DNA from: Gorsachius magnificus
Taxonomy: Eukaryota; Chordata; Aves; Pelecaniformes; Ardeidae
Length of the DNA: 64,000 bases
Reading direction: 5' to 3'
NCBI GenBank assembly: GCA_034008185.1
Contig: CM067109.1
Span: 61,421,301-61,485,300 of the forward strand
The position numbers were made by a program, and so were the translations under genes. The notes beneath the pieces are model-generated. The model was not told where the DNA came from. It made no database searches and saw only the letters and a program-made list of their open reading frames with translations. Below are positions 15,100 to 28,069 of the stretch, piece by piece; positions within the stretch are counted from its first letter, which is position 1, and every line of letters begins with the position of its first letter.

Positions 15100-15126
15100 G
15101 GGGAGGGGATGGGGGGGGGCAGGGGG
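15100..15126 (+). other. G-quadruplex-type motif on + strand
   Basis: Four G-runs of 4, 4, 9 and 5 bases are separated by loops of 1, 2 and 2 bases, a canonical G4 pattern. It lies on the template strand of CNTLN, so the transcript carries the C-rich complement. Folding is not shown by sequence alone. Confidence 0.6.
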
Positions 15127-15599
15127 CAGTGCTAAACCTTGCAGCCACCCAAGAACTGCAGGACAGTCTGAACACGTTAACATGTTTGCTCATGTTAGAT
15201 TAAAGGATTTAAAATATAAGGAAACTCAGTCACAGTTCCATTATGTCACATTTTAAAAATCAAACTATGTCTTCATACACATATCCTAACTTGCTTTATT
15301 TTTCTTTTTTGAGTAAAAAGTTATACAAATCAAAATAGTTGCAATCTGAAAAAGGAGACACAGAAATGCACAACCACTGTATTTAACTTGCAGTTGTATG
15401 TTACAGCTGCTTTTATCCTCTTTAGTGAATGAGGTACTATTTTTACATGGTAAATCCACAGGGGGAATCTTCTTACATTTCATTTTTCCATAGGAAAAAG
15501 GAAATGCTGCTCAATCTTACCAGGAATTGTTCAGCACCAATGGTGCAATACAAATAAATTCACAGAATGAAGCACCTTTGGTAACAGGCCAACTTGATG

Positions 15600-18500
15600 A
15601 GAGGAGCTTTAAACTAGGAATGGCGGGGGACAGAGGTGTTTGACCAAGTAACAAGTGAGAGAGCTGTGGCCCAGGCTGTCCAGCAAAAAGCACAGGTTGG
15701 AGTGGACAGGAATGATTTTGTGACGAACAATACATAGCTCATGGAGGACCACCTCAAGCGTATGCACATAAATAAGGGAGTGCTGATAGGACATCAGTAT
15801 GGGGGAGGCTCTCAAGAGACTTCCTCGGAAATCAGGACAGCTAGTTGCCCATCTGAAGTTGCTGTTCAAACACACACAGCATGTCCCCATGGAAGATGAC
15901 AGGAGGAATTTGAGATCTGTCTGAAGTTGCAGGGCTCATTGGTATCATGGAGACAAGGTGGGATAACTCACATGACTGGAGTGCTGCCATGCATGGATAC
16001 AGGCTCTGCAGGAAGAGTAGTTGGACTTGATGATCTTAAAGGTCTTTTCCAACCTAAACAATTCTATGATTCTATGATAGGCTGGGATGGCAAGAAGTTG
16101 TCCTTTATGTGAAAGAGTAATGTAAATGGATGGAGCTCTGCCTTGGGATGGGTAATGAGCCAGCTGAGAGCATGTGGGTCAAGTGTGGGAAGACCAATGT
16201 GGCTGATATGGTGGCTGCTTGCTGATCCTTTCTGATCAGGAAGAAGAATGAAGTCCTCTTCAGAAAACTGGACAAAGATTCATGTTTGCAGGCCCTGGTC
16301 TTGATGGGGGGCTTGAACCGCTCTAGCATATGCTGGAGGGCACAAGCAATCCAGAAGGTTTCTGTAGTGCTTTGTTGATAACTTCTTGCCACAGGCGATC
16401 AACAGGCTGATGAGGGGAGACACATTACTGGACCTCATACTTACAAACAAGGAAGAACTGATCAGGGATGTAAAGGTCACAGGCAGCCTTGTCTGCAGCA
16501 ACCTTGAGATAATGGGAGTTCAGAATCCTGAGAAGACAGAGAAAGGCAAAAAGCAGGATCACAGCCCTGGATTTCAGGAGAGCAGACCTGGGCATTTTCA
16601 GGGACCTACATGGAAGAATCTAGTATAATATCAGCCTGAAGAGAAGAAGGGTCCATGAGAGTTGGTTGATTTTCAAGGAACACCTCCTCCGAGATCAACA
16701 ATGGTCCATTCCAATGAGCAAGAAGTCAAGCAAAGGTAGCAGAAGCCTTGCATGGATGAACAAGGACCTCCCCTGACTAAACTCAATGTAAAAGGGAGGA
16801 TACAAGATGGAGAAGCAGGGACAGGAGACCAGGAGGAATTCAGAGACATCATCTAAGCATGCAGGGATACAGTTAAGAAAGCCAAAATCTATGTGGACTT
16901 GAATATGGTGAGGGACATGAAGGGCAACAACATGCTTCTGCAGGTACATTAGCAGCAAAATAAAGACAAGGGATAAAGTGGGCTTACTGATGAAAACCAC
17001 AGGGCATCTGGTAGCAAAGGACATAAATAAAGCCAAATCATTCAATGCCTTCTTCAGCTCTGTCTTTAAAGGTAACACTTGCATCCAGCAATCCCAGGCC
17101 CTGGTGACTCCTAATGGAGGAGGATCAGATCAGGAAACTTTTAAATAAACTGGACATGCACACGTCCAGGGGAAATGGTGTGAAGCACCTATGAGTGCTG
17201 AGAGAAGCTCAACAATCTCTGAAAGGTCATGGCTGTCATAGGAGGTTCCTGAGGACTGGAAGAAAGCATGTCACTCCTATGTTCAAGAAGCAGTATCTGG
17301 GAAACTAGAGCAGCCAGCCTTATCTCAACTGCTGGGAAGGTGATGGACCATATAAAGGACAAGAAGATCATTGGGAGTAGTCATCATGAATTTACAAAGG
17401 GGAAATGATGCTGACAGTCTTCACTGATGAAATTACTAGCTCAGTGGATGAGGGGAGAGCAGTGGATGTTGTTTATCTTGACTGTAAGTAAGGCTTTCAA
17501 CACTGTCTCCTATAAAATGCTCAGATGGACTGATGATGTGTAGGCTAGATAAGTGGACAGAAAGGTGGACTTGAACCTGGCTGAACTACAGGGCTTAAAA
17601 AGTTGTGATCAGCAGCACAAAGTCTAATTGAAGGCCAGGCACTAGTGGAGTATGCTAGGGGCCAACATTGGGGCCAATACTTTTTAGCATCTGCATTAAC
17701 AATCTGGACGGTGGGACAGAGTGCACCATAGCAGGTTTGCTGATGACACAAAACTGGGGGCAGTGGTTGCTTCACCAGATGTTTGTGCTGACATTCAGAG
17801 GGACCTTGACAGGCTGGACAGGAACCTCATGAAGTCCAACAAAAGGAAAGTGCAAATTACTGCCCCAGGGGAGTAATAACCCTATGTACTAGCACAGGCT
17901 GGGGGCTGACCAGCTGTAAAGCAGCTTGTCAGAAAATTCCCCAGGGATCCTGGTGGACACCAGGTTGACCATGAGCCAGTAATATGCCCTTGTGGCAAAG
18001 GCCTAAGCTGCACTGAGAAGAGCATCACCAACAGGGGAAGGGAAGTGATCCTGCCCCTCTATGCAGAAGTGGTAAGATGCATCTTGGTGCTGTGTCCAGT
18101 TCTGGGGTCCCTATACAAGAGAGACATGAATGTACTGGAGTAAGCCCAGTGAAGGACCACAAAGATGATGAAAGGATTGGAGCACCTACCAGATATAGAG
18201 AGGCTGAGAAATCTGGGACTGTTCAGCATGGAGAAGCGAAAGCTCAGGGGGACATTATCGACATGTATAAATACCTGATGGGAGTCTATAAAGAAGATGC
18301 AGACAGACTCTTCCCAGTGCTGCCCAGTCACAGGAAAAGAGGCAATGCGCACAAATAAAAAACCTCATGAAATTCCAGTTAATCATAAGAAAAATGTTTT
18401 TATCCTGTAAGAGTGGTCAAACCCTGGAACAGGCTACCCAGAGAGGTTGCAGAGTCTCCACTCTTGGACATACTTGAACTCAACTGGCATACCTGAAGAC

Positions 18501-18624
18501 CTGGGCAGCCTGCTGTAGCTGATACTGCTCGAGCAGAGGGCTGGATCTGCTTGAGCAGTGGGGCTATACAATCTCTAGAGGTGTCTGCCAGCCTCAGCCA
18601 CTCAGTGATTCTGTGTGATTCTGT
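15600..18624 (+). mobile_element. Long, decayed CR1 LINE copy (ORF2 endonuclease to 3' end)
   Basis: This is the relic of a CR1 non-LTR retrotransposon, antisense to CNTLN. The endonuclease part is readable at 15938-16014 as IGIMETRWDNSHDWSAAMHG. At 16292-16318 the endonuclease motif normally read as GDFN is GGLN, so the catalytic Asp is lost. Reverse-transcriptase domain A is visible at about 17460-17510 (VDVVYLD, then a frame break, then KAFNTV), and the FADD catalytic box is intact at 17736-17747. The ORF2 C-terminal region follows, then the 3' untranslated part, ending in cctcagccactcagtgattctgtgtgattctg near 18624. Many stops and frame breaks show it is dead. The 5' edge is soft: similarity is clear from about 15800 and likely from 15600. 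It is interrupted at 16017-16078 by another CR1 tail. Confidence 0.9.
16017..16078 (+). mobile_element. Nested CR1 3'-tail fragment inside the larger CR1
   Basis: About 62 bases reading tagttggacttgatgatctt and then aaaggtcttttccaacctaaacaattctatgattctatgat, the terminal part of a CR1 subfamily different from the host copy, whose own tail ends in cctcagcca. It sits between endonuclease codons: the host sequence reads ggaagag on the left and resumes aggctgggatggcaagaag on the right, which matches the CR1 order ...ggaagga-caggctgggaaggc.... It is therefore an extremely 5'-truncated CR1 that landed in an older CR1. No clear target duplication is seen, as is usual for CR1. Confidence 0.85.
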
Positions 18625-18911
18625 TACTAATTTGCTTGCAGCATGCTCAAAGAGAGTATACAAAGTCAACCCCATGATAATCAGAAAAACATCTACAAGA
18701 TAAAAATGAATTTCTGATCAAGATATCTATTAATATGCTTACCCAAATCAGCAAACTACTAAGCACTCTACAAGAGAGACACCTGCCTGTCACTGCAGCA
18801 GGGTAAGGACGTCAAGTCCTAAGTAAAACTATAGTCCCAGGTGAGCATGTAACAGAAGAAATAATCAAAAATTGAAAATTGGATGTGACAAAGGTAATGA
18901 GTGGCATTTAA

Positions 18912-19046
18912 AATATATGTGCCTATATACACACCCATATATATGTATGTATATATGCCTCTATAGGTACATACACAGATATGTAGAAATTAAAATGTGG
19001 ACGTGTACATATATGTATATATACACATATATATGTATATGAGCAT
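18912..19046. repeat. TA/TG-type imperfect microsatellite
   Basis: Alternating purine-pyrimidine sequence built from tatatg/tacaca units (for example atatatgtatgtatatatg and acatatatgtatatatacac), interrupted near 18975-19005. It lies about 290 bases past the end of the large CR1. Confidence 0.8.
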
Positions 19047-19201
19047 ACAAATATAAGCACATATTGATAAAATGTTTTGATATACTGTACACTCTAAACA
19101 AACACAAATTTAAGAAAAAAGTCACCATCAGCAACACTAATTGAAAAAACAATATTCCTAGCTAAGCACCAAAATTGAAGCATCCACTAGGCCTGTTTCC
19201 T

Positions 19202-19223
19202 CCCCAACACCCCCACCCTCCCC
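19202..19223 (-). other. G-quadruplex-type motif on minus (CNTLN sense) strand
   Basis: On the + strand the C-runs are 4, 5, 3 and 4 bases with spacers of 4, 1 and 1. The minus strand therefore reads GGGG-A-GGG-T-GGGGG-TGTT-GGGG, a canonical G4 pattern that would also be present in the CNTLN pre-mRNA intron. Confidence 0.6.
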
Positions 19224-21340
19224 ATAAACTAACACACCACGATAACACTGAGAGTGTTTAACTCAATTTAACATTGAAGTCACCAGATATTACTGAGAAA
19301 AAAACCCCACTTCTCTGTTTCTAAACTAACACCTCAAGACCAATACAATGGGAAATGAAGAAATTTACAGAAAGTGAGCTGCACTCTTCAAGTAATAAGG
19401 AAAAGCCTGCTATCAAGTCAAAACAGGAGAGCGTAACTAAATTATTTTGGCCACTAAAGTAAGATTACAATAACCATAGTAGATTTTGCTTTAAACATTG
19501 CAAGGTTGACACTACATGAAGAAACTACAAACTGGACTGAGGCAAGACTCAAAGATTTGACACCTTGTCCTGCCAATAGCAATATTTAAGATTCATACTA
19601 CTGTTTAGGGTAGAGATAGTTCTGATGCTCACATCGGAGAAGAGTGTGAACTAAAGTTTCCTCTTATCCTTAAAGGGTAATATTAAATAAAACCTTTATG
19701 TCCTGCACAAACCAACAGTTTAAGAGTAAACTGTGGCTTCCCAGAGATGTAAATTAAATGAGTAGCTATTGTCACTCCACACAGAAGCTATACAACTGTG
19801 CTGCAAATAGTGTTCATCACACCCACAACTTCAGGTGATGTTGTTAGCTTTGTTCCACCACCATAGTTTTGGTGAAAGCACTGGGATTCCAAGTACCTCA
19901 GCTACCCCCATTACCAAGAGAATATAAGAGGGTTTGGGATAATTCAGGAAATCTCTAGGTTCCATTACCTGTTATTTAGAAATACAACACAGTGACAGGC
20001 ACAATGAATTATGACTTCTCAGGGGAATGGCATAGATACTATGAAATGGTTTACAGCACACAGCAAAGAATAACCTGAAAATCCCAGAGCAGCAAAATAA
20101 GGGCTGAGTAGAAATCCGACTGCCTCATAATTTACAGCATGAAGGTAAACGGTGGGGGGAGGAAGGGGGGGAGGAGAGGCAAAAAAAAGGCAATATTGTT
20201 ACAAAATAAGTGATTGTAAAATGATCAGGGATAGATTTGGACTAGAAACTAATCAAAGGAATGAAGTCCTGGTACATGCTTCTAGTAAGAACAGGGGGAA
20301 GACATTCTAATTCATTTTAGGATAGAGCTTACTATATTTGCAAACAGTTTAATATTTCCTGGATACCTGTGACAGCAAGGCTCAAGTCTCAGTGAGTGAA
20401 GCAAACCTCTCCAGTCTGATGTTCAGAGCTCTAAAATAACTCTGTGCCAGTGAGACACAGACCACTGAGTGTTCAGCAGTAAACGCAAAGTTCTAAATCC
20501 TGATATTTAGCGTAATTCAAAAAAAAAATAAATCACAGAGATGCATTGGAGTTAATCTTCAGGAACAAACAGCAAGATTTAACATTCTTCAGGAACATGA
20601 AAATGGAAAAGCTACCAGGGACTCTAAACAGGTCCAGAAAATCTGTACTGAATGCAAACATGAAAAATATAACAAGGAAATGCCTTTCACAGCTATATCA
20701 GGAGTTTGAAATGACACCCAGTGAGACCAAGAGTGATTTGCAAAAATAAAGCCAGCAAAAAAAGGTGGAGGCTTCTTGAAGTCATCTGCTGTGCAGGATG
20801 GATCCTGTAAATACTGTCTGTTCACTGGTCTTAGAAAATTTATCTTCCACATCTCAGAAGTATGTGACAGACTGTTACAGACACTGGGTGGGATTTTCAA
20901 AACTACCTGCTGTTGTATAGGACCAGAGTTAGACTGGAGTACTTCAACATTTTGGTCTCTGCTAATTTGCTGAAAAAGACTGCCCCTTAAAGAAAACCGT
21001 TCTTGTAGTGTCTACAGACATAGTTACTGTTAAAGTGAAAAAAACCCTCTTGCTAACAGACAGATATGCAGAACAGAGCAAGAAGATACGATTGCACAAG
21101 AAACAGAGCACCAGACCAGCTTGCACATAGACCCTTAGAGACTTTTCTTTTTCAATTGATTTTAGCATCCACTGTAAAAATTTCAGACAGTATTACCAAG
21201 GTGTCAGCTGAAAGAGTATTTTTCTGGATCTGCTTACACTTCATATGAGAGACGACACCAAGTGAAGGAAGCACGTTTCTTTCCTTTCTTCCTCTAGAGG
21301 TTGTTTCTAATAATTACAACTGTGCTCCTGGTCTGTTTTC

Positions 21341-21418
21341 AAAAAAGGGGAGGGTGAGGAAGGCAGGCAGGCAGCAGACGGGGGTTGGGGAAGAGAGCAG
21401 TGGGGAGAACAGAAAGAT
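21341..21418 (+). repeat. Purine-rich G/A tract with AGGC units
   Basis: A stretch almost free of T and poor in C on the + strand, with several runs of four or five G and an aggcaggcaggcagcag core near 21361-21376. It is probably a decayed simple repeat. Confidence 0.6.
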
Positions 21419-21807
21419 TTGCAAATCAGATTGTCTTTTTCAGCTCCAAAAGTTTGAAATTGATGATGGGAAAATGGAGATAGTAAGGGAGATGGGGTAT
21501 TTTCCACACTATTTGTCAAAGAACTTTCTGCCAGCATTAAAGGAAAACTGAGCATTCAATGTGATACTTTTATAACACTAAGTCTTAAACAAGGAGAAGT
21601 AAAAAAAAAAACCAGGTAAAAAGAAAGGAACAACCAAATGCTTCAATCGTGACATCAATACAGTTCTAAGATCTTGGCCTAAGAAGATGAGAAGATGTAA
21701 AGACTTTATTTTCTCCTCAGATTTTTTCCTTTAATTCTGGAGTTTTTGCTTTCTTTAAGTTAAGTGAGAGTTTGGGTTTTGTCTACATTGACTTTTATTA
21801 TTTTGAC

Positions 21808-21823
21808 TTTTTTTTTTTTTTTT
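21808..21823 (+). repeat. Poly-T tract (16 T)
   Basis: An uninterrupted run of 16 T on the + strand, followed by aataagaaccaat. No retrocopy is recognised next to it. Confidence 0.8.
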
Positions 21824-23684
21824 AATAAGAACCAATAGAAAAATAGTTTTATCTATGTACTGACACCTCGGGAAGGTAAGGAGAAACTTTAGTATTCTGT
21901 ACTACAAAAAATATAGAATATTTGAAATTCTTAGTTTGTATTGCTAACTACTGCAACTACTGCCTGAAACTGTGAATTTTATATTATATAAACCATTTAG
22001 CATAAGCCTTCTTTTTTCATAATAGAAATGTCAACAAGAAACTTGTATCCAAAGACAGTTCATTAATAAAGATTAACAGACATTGAACTACAACAATACT
22101 GATGATACTAATGATACATATATATAACCCGTCAAGTATAATTCCCATACTAGTGATATGGACAAATACTACCATTCATCGCAATACCAGTTAAATATCT
22201 AGGAAAGATAACATTTGAGCACACAGAAAAACATGTGTGATCAGTTTGTCAAACTCTTTTCCATAAATTTAGGAGGTTGGTTGTATGGAAAAACATACAG
22301 AAAAAGACTTCAAACACTTCAAAATAAGTATGCTGCCCATCTTTCTGTTACCACAGGTTCAGACCTTATGTTCAAAAAAGTACTTATTTAATTACATATT
22401 TAAACAAGATGTCTGTGCCAAATTCTAAGAGGCTGTTTTGCAATGAATAGCAAAGAATACAATTTGAGAAATTTTAAGTTCAATGATTTGGCTTCGGTCT
22501 GCAATACACTAAACCATAACCAACAAGCAATAACTTTGCATACCTTGATTACCTTACTTTAAAAATAATGTCTTTGCTGTCTCTAGTCCTCTCACACATT
22601 TATAAATTTCTGAGAATAATTTCAGAAGATAATAAAGCCTATTAGTCCATTGATTAATTTTTTCAGTACAACTTCCCATTAAACTTGCCTATTTTTCCTG
22701 ACTTTTGAAAACCCAACCATTACACCTTTAAATATGAAAATAACAAGACATCATTTTTCCTGTAAAGATTTTGACAAATAGTAGGATGAAAATTTATGTC
22801 AGAGGCATGAAAAATCATACTTCTCGTTTTTTCCCCCAAAAGACCTAGATACTGACTCCCTACAGTAAAATTATTTCAGCTTGGAAAGCAAAGAGGAGTG
22901 TCCATGCCAAGGATTTCTGCATCCCAACTACAGCTCTTCAGGCATAACCACAGTTTGAGGGAATATTGAAGGGAATATTATTTGCCTAACACAGGAGTGA
23001 TAAACACTGTGTATGCCTCTGAAACTAAGAAGTGAAAAATGAACCATTTCCTGGCAATCCACTTAAAGTTAGCAATTGTCTTCTGCCATTACCTTCATTT
23101 TGAGGAATTCAGTAGTCTAGTCAATTCATAAAATGCATTCCATCGTTCATTTGTTTTCCATGACTGAAATAATGCAACACTAATAATACAGATTTAGTAT
23201 ACAGAAATGGTGTGCGAGACCTAAGATAAAGCTTAAATCACTGCACTTTAAACCTTTAGCACAGGCCTATGTAGACTTTTGCTGACTCGTCAGATTTCAC
23301 TCTAATTAAAAAGTTAAAGTTAGGCTTAAAGCTTTTCCAAGTCCAATTAAATGTTTATGTCACTAATCATATTGGTATTTTGTTAGTTTCAGTGGAGATT
23401 GTTAGTTCTCCGACCCAATGCTAATTACAGAAGTGTAATTTTTTAAGTCCATCCCTACTCAAAAACTGATAATATATTAAGAGACAAAATAAATCAGAGA
23501 GAGTCTACATAAACTGTCATCCACCAGTAGACTTCCAAAAGCTTTACATATTGTGGAACAGAATGGTATGAAAATACACTGTTGCACAAAAATACTTCTG
23601 ATACAAGATACTAGTTTATAAGTGGAACAATAGTCTTTTTAAGAAGATTCAGACTTAAAGGTAATGAAATCCTGAAATACTCAC

Positions 23685-23818
23685 TTAGCTCTGATCACAT
23701 CACAGTCCTTTTGGGAGAGTTCTTCCTGTTTCACAGCTAACTGAGATGACAAGTTACTGCATATACTGCGCAACTCTTTCATTTGTTCTCTTGCCTCTGC
23801 TAAATCAGTTTCCAAATT
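23685..23818 (-). CDS. CNTLN: CNTLN exon e, 134 bases
   Basis: Forty-four codons plus two bases: NLETDLAEAREQMKELRSIC, then SNLSSQLAVKQEELSQKDCD, then VIRA and the AA of a split Lys codon. It is more diverged from human (TFEDNLIEARKE...) than the flanking exons but has the same length and the same phase (0 in, 2 out). The acceptor ctttctttgcag|AAT is strong and the donor GCTAA|gtgagt is strong. The segment is coiled coil. The split Lys codon is completed by the G that opens exon f, giving AKKELQEL across the junction. Confidence 0.95.
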
Positions 23819-23952
23819 CTGCAAAGAAAGCATTTGAAATGTATTATAGATAATGTATAAGAAAGAGTTAAAGTCTACTATGCCCATTATCTACGTATAT
23901 AGACATATGGATGTGCACATCATACCTGCATATATTTATTGCAGCCTAATCA

Positions 23953-23990
23953 AATATATATATGTATATGTGCACGTGTGTGTGTGTATG
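23953..23990. repeat. TA/TG microsatellite
   Basis: atatatatatgtatatgtgc followed by acgtgtgtgtgtgtatg. It starts about 135 bases upstream of exon e in transcript terms, inside the intron and clear of the polypyrimidine tract. Confidence 0.8.
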
Positions 23991-26807
23991 AAAAATGTGA
24001 AATACCAGAAAAAAAGGTGTATTTCAAATTTTAGGTCACCACCTATTCTGTACTGCAGGAAGTTTTCCCTAATTAATTTGTTTGCTGCATGTGGAAGGAG
24101 AATCCTGAATTAAATCTTTGCAAAGTAATAATACACTATTTAACTACTGAACTGCATTGACTGATTAAGCCTTGTTTTCTGTGTGGATATCAAACAGAAA
24201 AAAAATACTGCTAAGAAAAAACACCTATGCATTCATTGTTTTAAGTTCTCCAAAATTGCACAATATTGCACACATGAACTAAGAAACATGGATACAGATT
24301 CATTTTCACAACTGCTTTTTAAATCTGCTCTGATTTTCCACTTCTAATTCAGTGCAAGGAATAGTTTCTTCAGGAAAATAAATAGCGTACAAAAAACCTT
24401 CTGGAAATACTCATTGAAGACAATGTAAACAAACAATAGTTTGCCTTTTACAGTAAGCCTTACTGTAGAAGTTAGTCAGCAAAGTGTGAAGATATATCTG
24501 GGAAATAGAGCAGCAAGGCCACTTACTCAAGCAATACTTCGATCTCTACATAGTGACCTTACTGGAGTTGTCTGAAGGTTTAGCAGATTAGAAGAGTACT
24601 TCACTCCTTAAGAAGCTTCATATGACTATTCTCCCAGTGTGTTTTGAGGCAAGAATGGAAATAGAAATATTACAGCAATATCTAGAGCAGAATTTCAGAA
24701 GGCAGCAATGGCCTTAGACCTGCTTTGGTATTATGCTACTCATAGACACAATCACTTGTTCTCAGTAAGACAAATATTCCAGGATTCATCAAAAATTTAA
24801 AACAAATACCTCCTAGCAGGATAGCATCCCTAATCTGCTGCCAACAATATATTACTTTATCTTCCATTTACATACAGACTTAGTTAAAGGAATAAAGAAA
24901 TGCACATTCTTTCCTTTCAGCAAAGATGCCTCAAATATCGAAGGTATCAAAACATTTGCATAATTGAAAAGCAAATAATTAATTGTCCCTTTTTAAAATA
25001 GCATTAAAAGTCTTATACATATTTGGACGTATCAGAGGTCTACTACAATCAAATTCTTTGAATTTGGACATGAATTATCATGTCCTGTTATAACAGTAAC
25101 ATTAAGAAATAGCAAAATTCATGAGTAAATGAGGTAGGAAAACTACTTCTTTCATGATAAATCTCAGGCTATATACCTGGTGTACCCAACTAATAAGTCA
25201 CCATTCAATCACAAAGGCTGGGTAGCAAAAATTATTTTTTCCTCAGATAACAAAAGATTTCAGAATGATAAGAGACAGTTCATTCTATCAAGACATGAAA
25301 ATGTTGAAGTGTAATAAAATACTTATAACTTACAGACTAATAATCTTAGGATTTCTCCTTAGCAGTTTTTTTTTCCTCAAAAGTTATGGCATATGTGAAC
25401 AAAAATTATACTAGGTCACATCTTCTATGAATAAATCCTATTTGACTGTCTTTCACACCACACTACAGAGTTGCAGAGGTTTTTCATGACAGAGATTAAA
25501 AAAATATCTGATCTCACTAATGCTTAAGTTCCCATTGTCCATTGCAGGGTACAAAACAAAGAATAGGTAACAAATTATTTTGTCATAAATACAAGTTTAG
25601 AAGTTAAACAATGGCAGAATTTAAGAACAGGACAAAAAGTATCTTTCAGTACTCCACCCCATTTGTGACATATGCGACTTCACATTTTGGTTTCAACTAA
25701 CAAACCAATCAGTTCAACCTTTTGAAACCTTGACTATTTTTGGAATTCAGAAGCATTACTTAAAAGGCAAAACATGAAAACAGAGGCAAGGAGAGACTAG
25801 TTATACAAAATAGCTTATATACTAAAAAATCATGTATTGAGGCATTCGGTAGAGCTTTTGCACATAAGTCAGGAATCTAACATTATGAAATAACCTATGA
25901 TCTTTTACACTCAATTTCTGAGTATCTCCATTTTTTAAAATCACGTGGAATTTATTATGCTGCCTTTCAGTTGATACAGTAGCCAAGAATGTAGTTTCAT
26001 TGCATAAACATGCAGACTGAAAGTTTGCTAAATACAAATTCTCCTAAACCAGATTTTCAGATTAGAGCTAATTTCAATTGTACATACTGTTTAGAATCCA
26101 ATCTTTTAAAGCATATTAAAGCAAAGTACTATTTTAAATACAGTAAGTCAAAACATCTAATAATTCAGTTATATGGGGAAGAAAACTCTTATTTTAGAGA
26201 AAAATACAAGACACAGTAAACAATACGATAATTCTTTATAATAGTACCAAAAGTAAAGCATGAAAAATAAGTCCAGTCATTATTTCTAGCCATGAAAAGG
26301 GGTGATCGTAACTAAAACGAAATTAAAATAAATACCAGAATAATGATTTAAGATAAAGCATTACAGAATGTTTTGATCACTTCAAGCCCAAGAACTATAA
26401 ATTCAGAAAAATCAGAGAAAAGTTGAATTTAAAAGAACTTCAAACATGAAAAGCGTAACACAAAGACAAGGCATGAGGCAGCATAGTTGTGCACAGGTTA
26501 TGGATGCACTGTGAATTAATGCTAAGGTTTTGTTATTTGTAACTTCAAACCCTTTGTAATTTTCAAATACAGTAGCTTTGTTTTCATGTTTTTTCTTGTT
26601 ATGTATTATGACAGAAGCAAGAGTATTTTTTTCAGGGTCCCATCTCAATAAAACTCTCATTTTTCTGTGGAACTGAATCCCAGGCTCCTCTTGAGAGAGA
26701 TGACTGTTTCTAAACGTTTAATTTTAAAAGAGAACACCTCTCCCTGTTTCTTTAAAAGCCCCCATCTTGAGACTTCAGGAACTTTAAAAAGTACTTTGCC
26801 AACTAGG

Positions 26808-26842
26808 AAAAAACAAAACAAAACAAAACAAACAACAAAAAA
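26808..26842 (+). repeat. (AAAAC)n simple repeat
   Basis: Four near-perfect aaaac units followed by aacaacaaaaaac. Confidence 0.75.
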
Positions 26843-28069
26843 CCAGTAAGCAATTCCACTATCTTTTAGGTCACCTCCACTTAAAATCTGCTGGTCTGAC
26901 AGTTTTTGTGTCTACATACAAAGCTGCCTGTGACTGCCTGAGTCTGGGAAAATATACATTCTTATTATTATTAAACAATAACTTAAGTAACATCAACACA
27001 AAGAACAATAAAATAGCTCAAATGCCTGATTCTTTCTTAATGTGTCTTAATACGGAGACACATCCATGTATAAGGTGGCTGATTAACAGTTTATAGTAGG
27101 TCTGGAAACAACCAGTTGCTGAAAGTGACAAGGGACACTTTTCTGCACAGAAAATAGATTAAAGACTGACTGAAAAAAACAATGTTGGGGTAGCATACAT
27201 TGATAAGGTTTCATTTTATTCTTCCACAGATATAGCAGACTAACATGAAGAGTGTCTGTATACATAATCTACAATATTGTTAAATATAGTATTTATTACT
27301 GAAAATCACATACAAAAAGAGATACCGGTTCAACAGTCAAACTCAAGGCTGAGAGGCAGAACTGACTTTCAGAAGGGGATATAATTTCTGAATTTGAATT
27401 ATTTTTATCTATAACAATTTTTACAATCACTTGAGAAAACCAATACAATTCTATTATTAAATTTGCTCATAAATTACTTTTAAAAATCATTTCAGGGACA
27501 TGTTTTATTGGGGTGTATATATTAGAACATCATCTGCAGCCCAATATCGTGTAGTGTGATAATGTCATATTTGGGCTCTGTGGATAAGGAAATTATTAAT
27601 CTTTATTGTTTATAAGCACCCTGTTAAGAGCCAGTCTGGCATCCAATGTTGATTCTTGAGTCTCGAGTAATAGAAATGGGGAATGTAAGGAACAGAGGGA
27701 GAAATTAATTAAAAGTGAATTTTTCAAGCAAATATTTTCAGGAAGAGTATATGTAAAAACAGTGATGAACTACAAAACCAACTTTGTATGTTTTTACAAA
27801 TTCTTATTTTACAAAATGTTGATAAAAAACAGTAAGAGAACATATTACAACTTCCTAGAACTCAAATATAACATTTTCCTCTTGCAGATAGTATTTTTAG
27901 TATGCTTTTCAATCCTTGCAATAGTCTCAGGAGATAATAATTTCACCTAACTCTGTCCACTAGCAAAGGTGTATAGACACTTGTCTAAAGTCACAGAAGG
28001 GGGGAAAGAAAAAAAAAACAACTGCAGAAGCTGGGGCATCAGACCCATGGACACATGCAGGCTGGCGGA

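Larger units (their letters stand above)
13253..23684 (-). other. CNTLN: CNTLN intron between exons e and f (10.4 kb)
   Basis: It holds the large decayed CR1 with its nested fragment (about 15600-18624), a TA/TG microsatellite (18912-19046), G-rich motifs at 15100-15126 and on the minus strand at 19202-19223, a purine-rich tract at 21341-21418 and a 16-base poly-T at 21808-21823. The rest (13253-15600, 19224-23684) is AT-rich and shows nothing I recognise. Confidence 0.8.

Noticed and set aside
18077..18358. 93-codon + strand frame (CR1 18 kb)
   Set aside because: It is a leftover of the CR1 ORF2 C-terminal region inside the dead element, not a separate gene.
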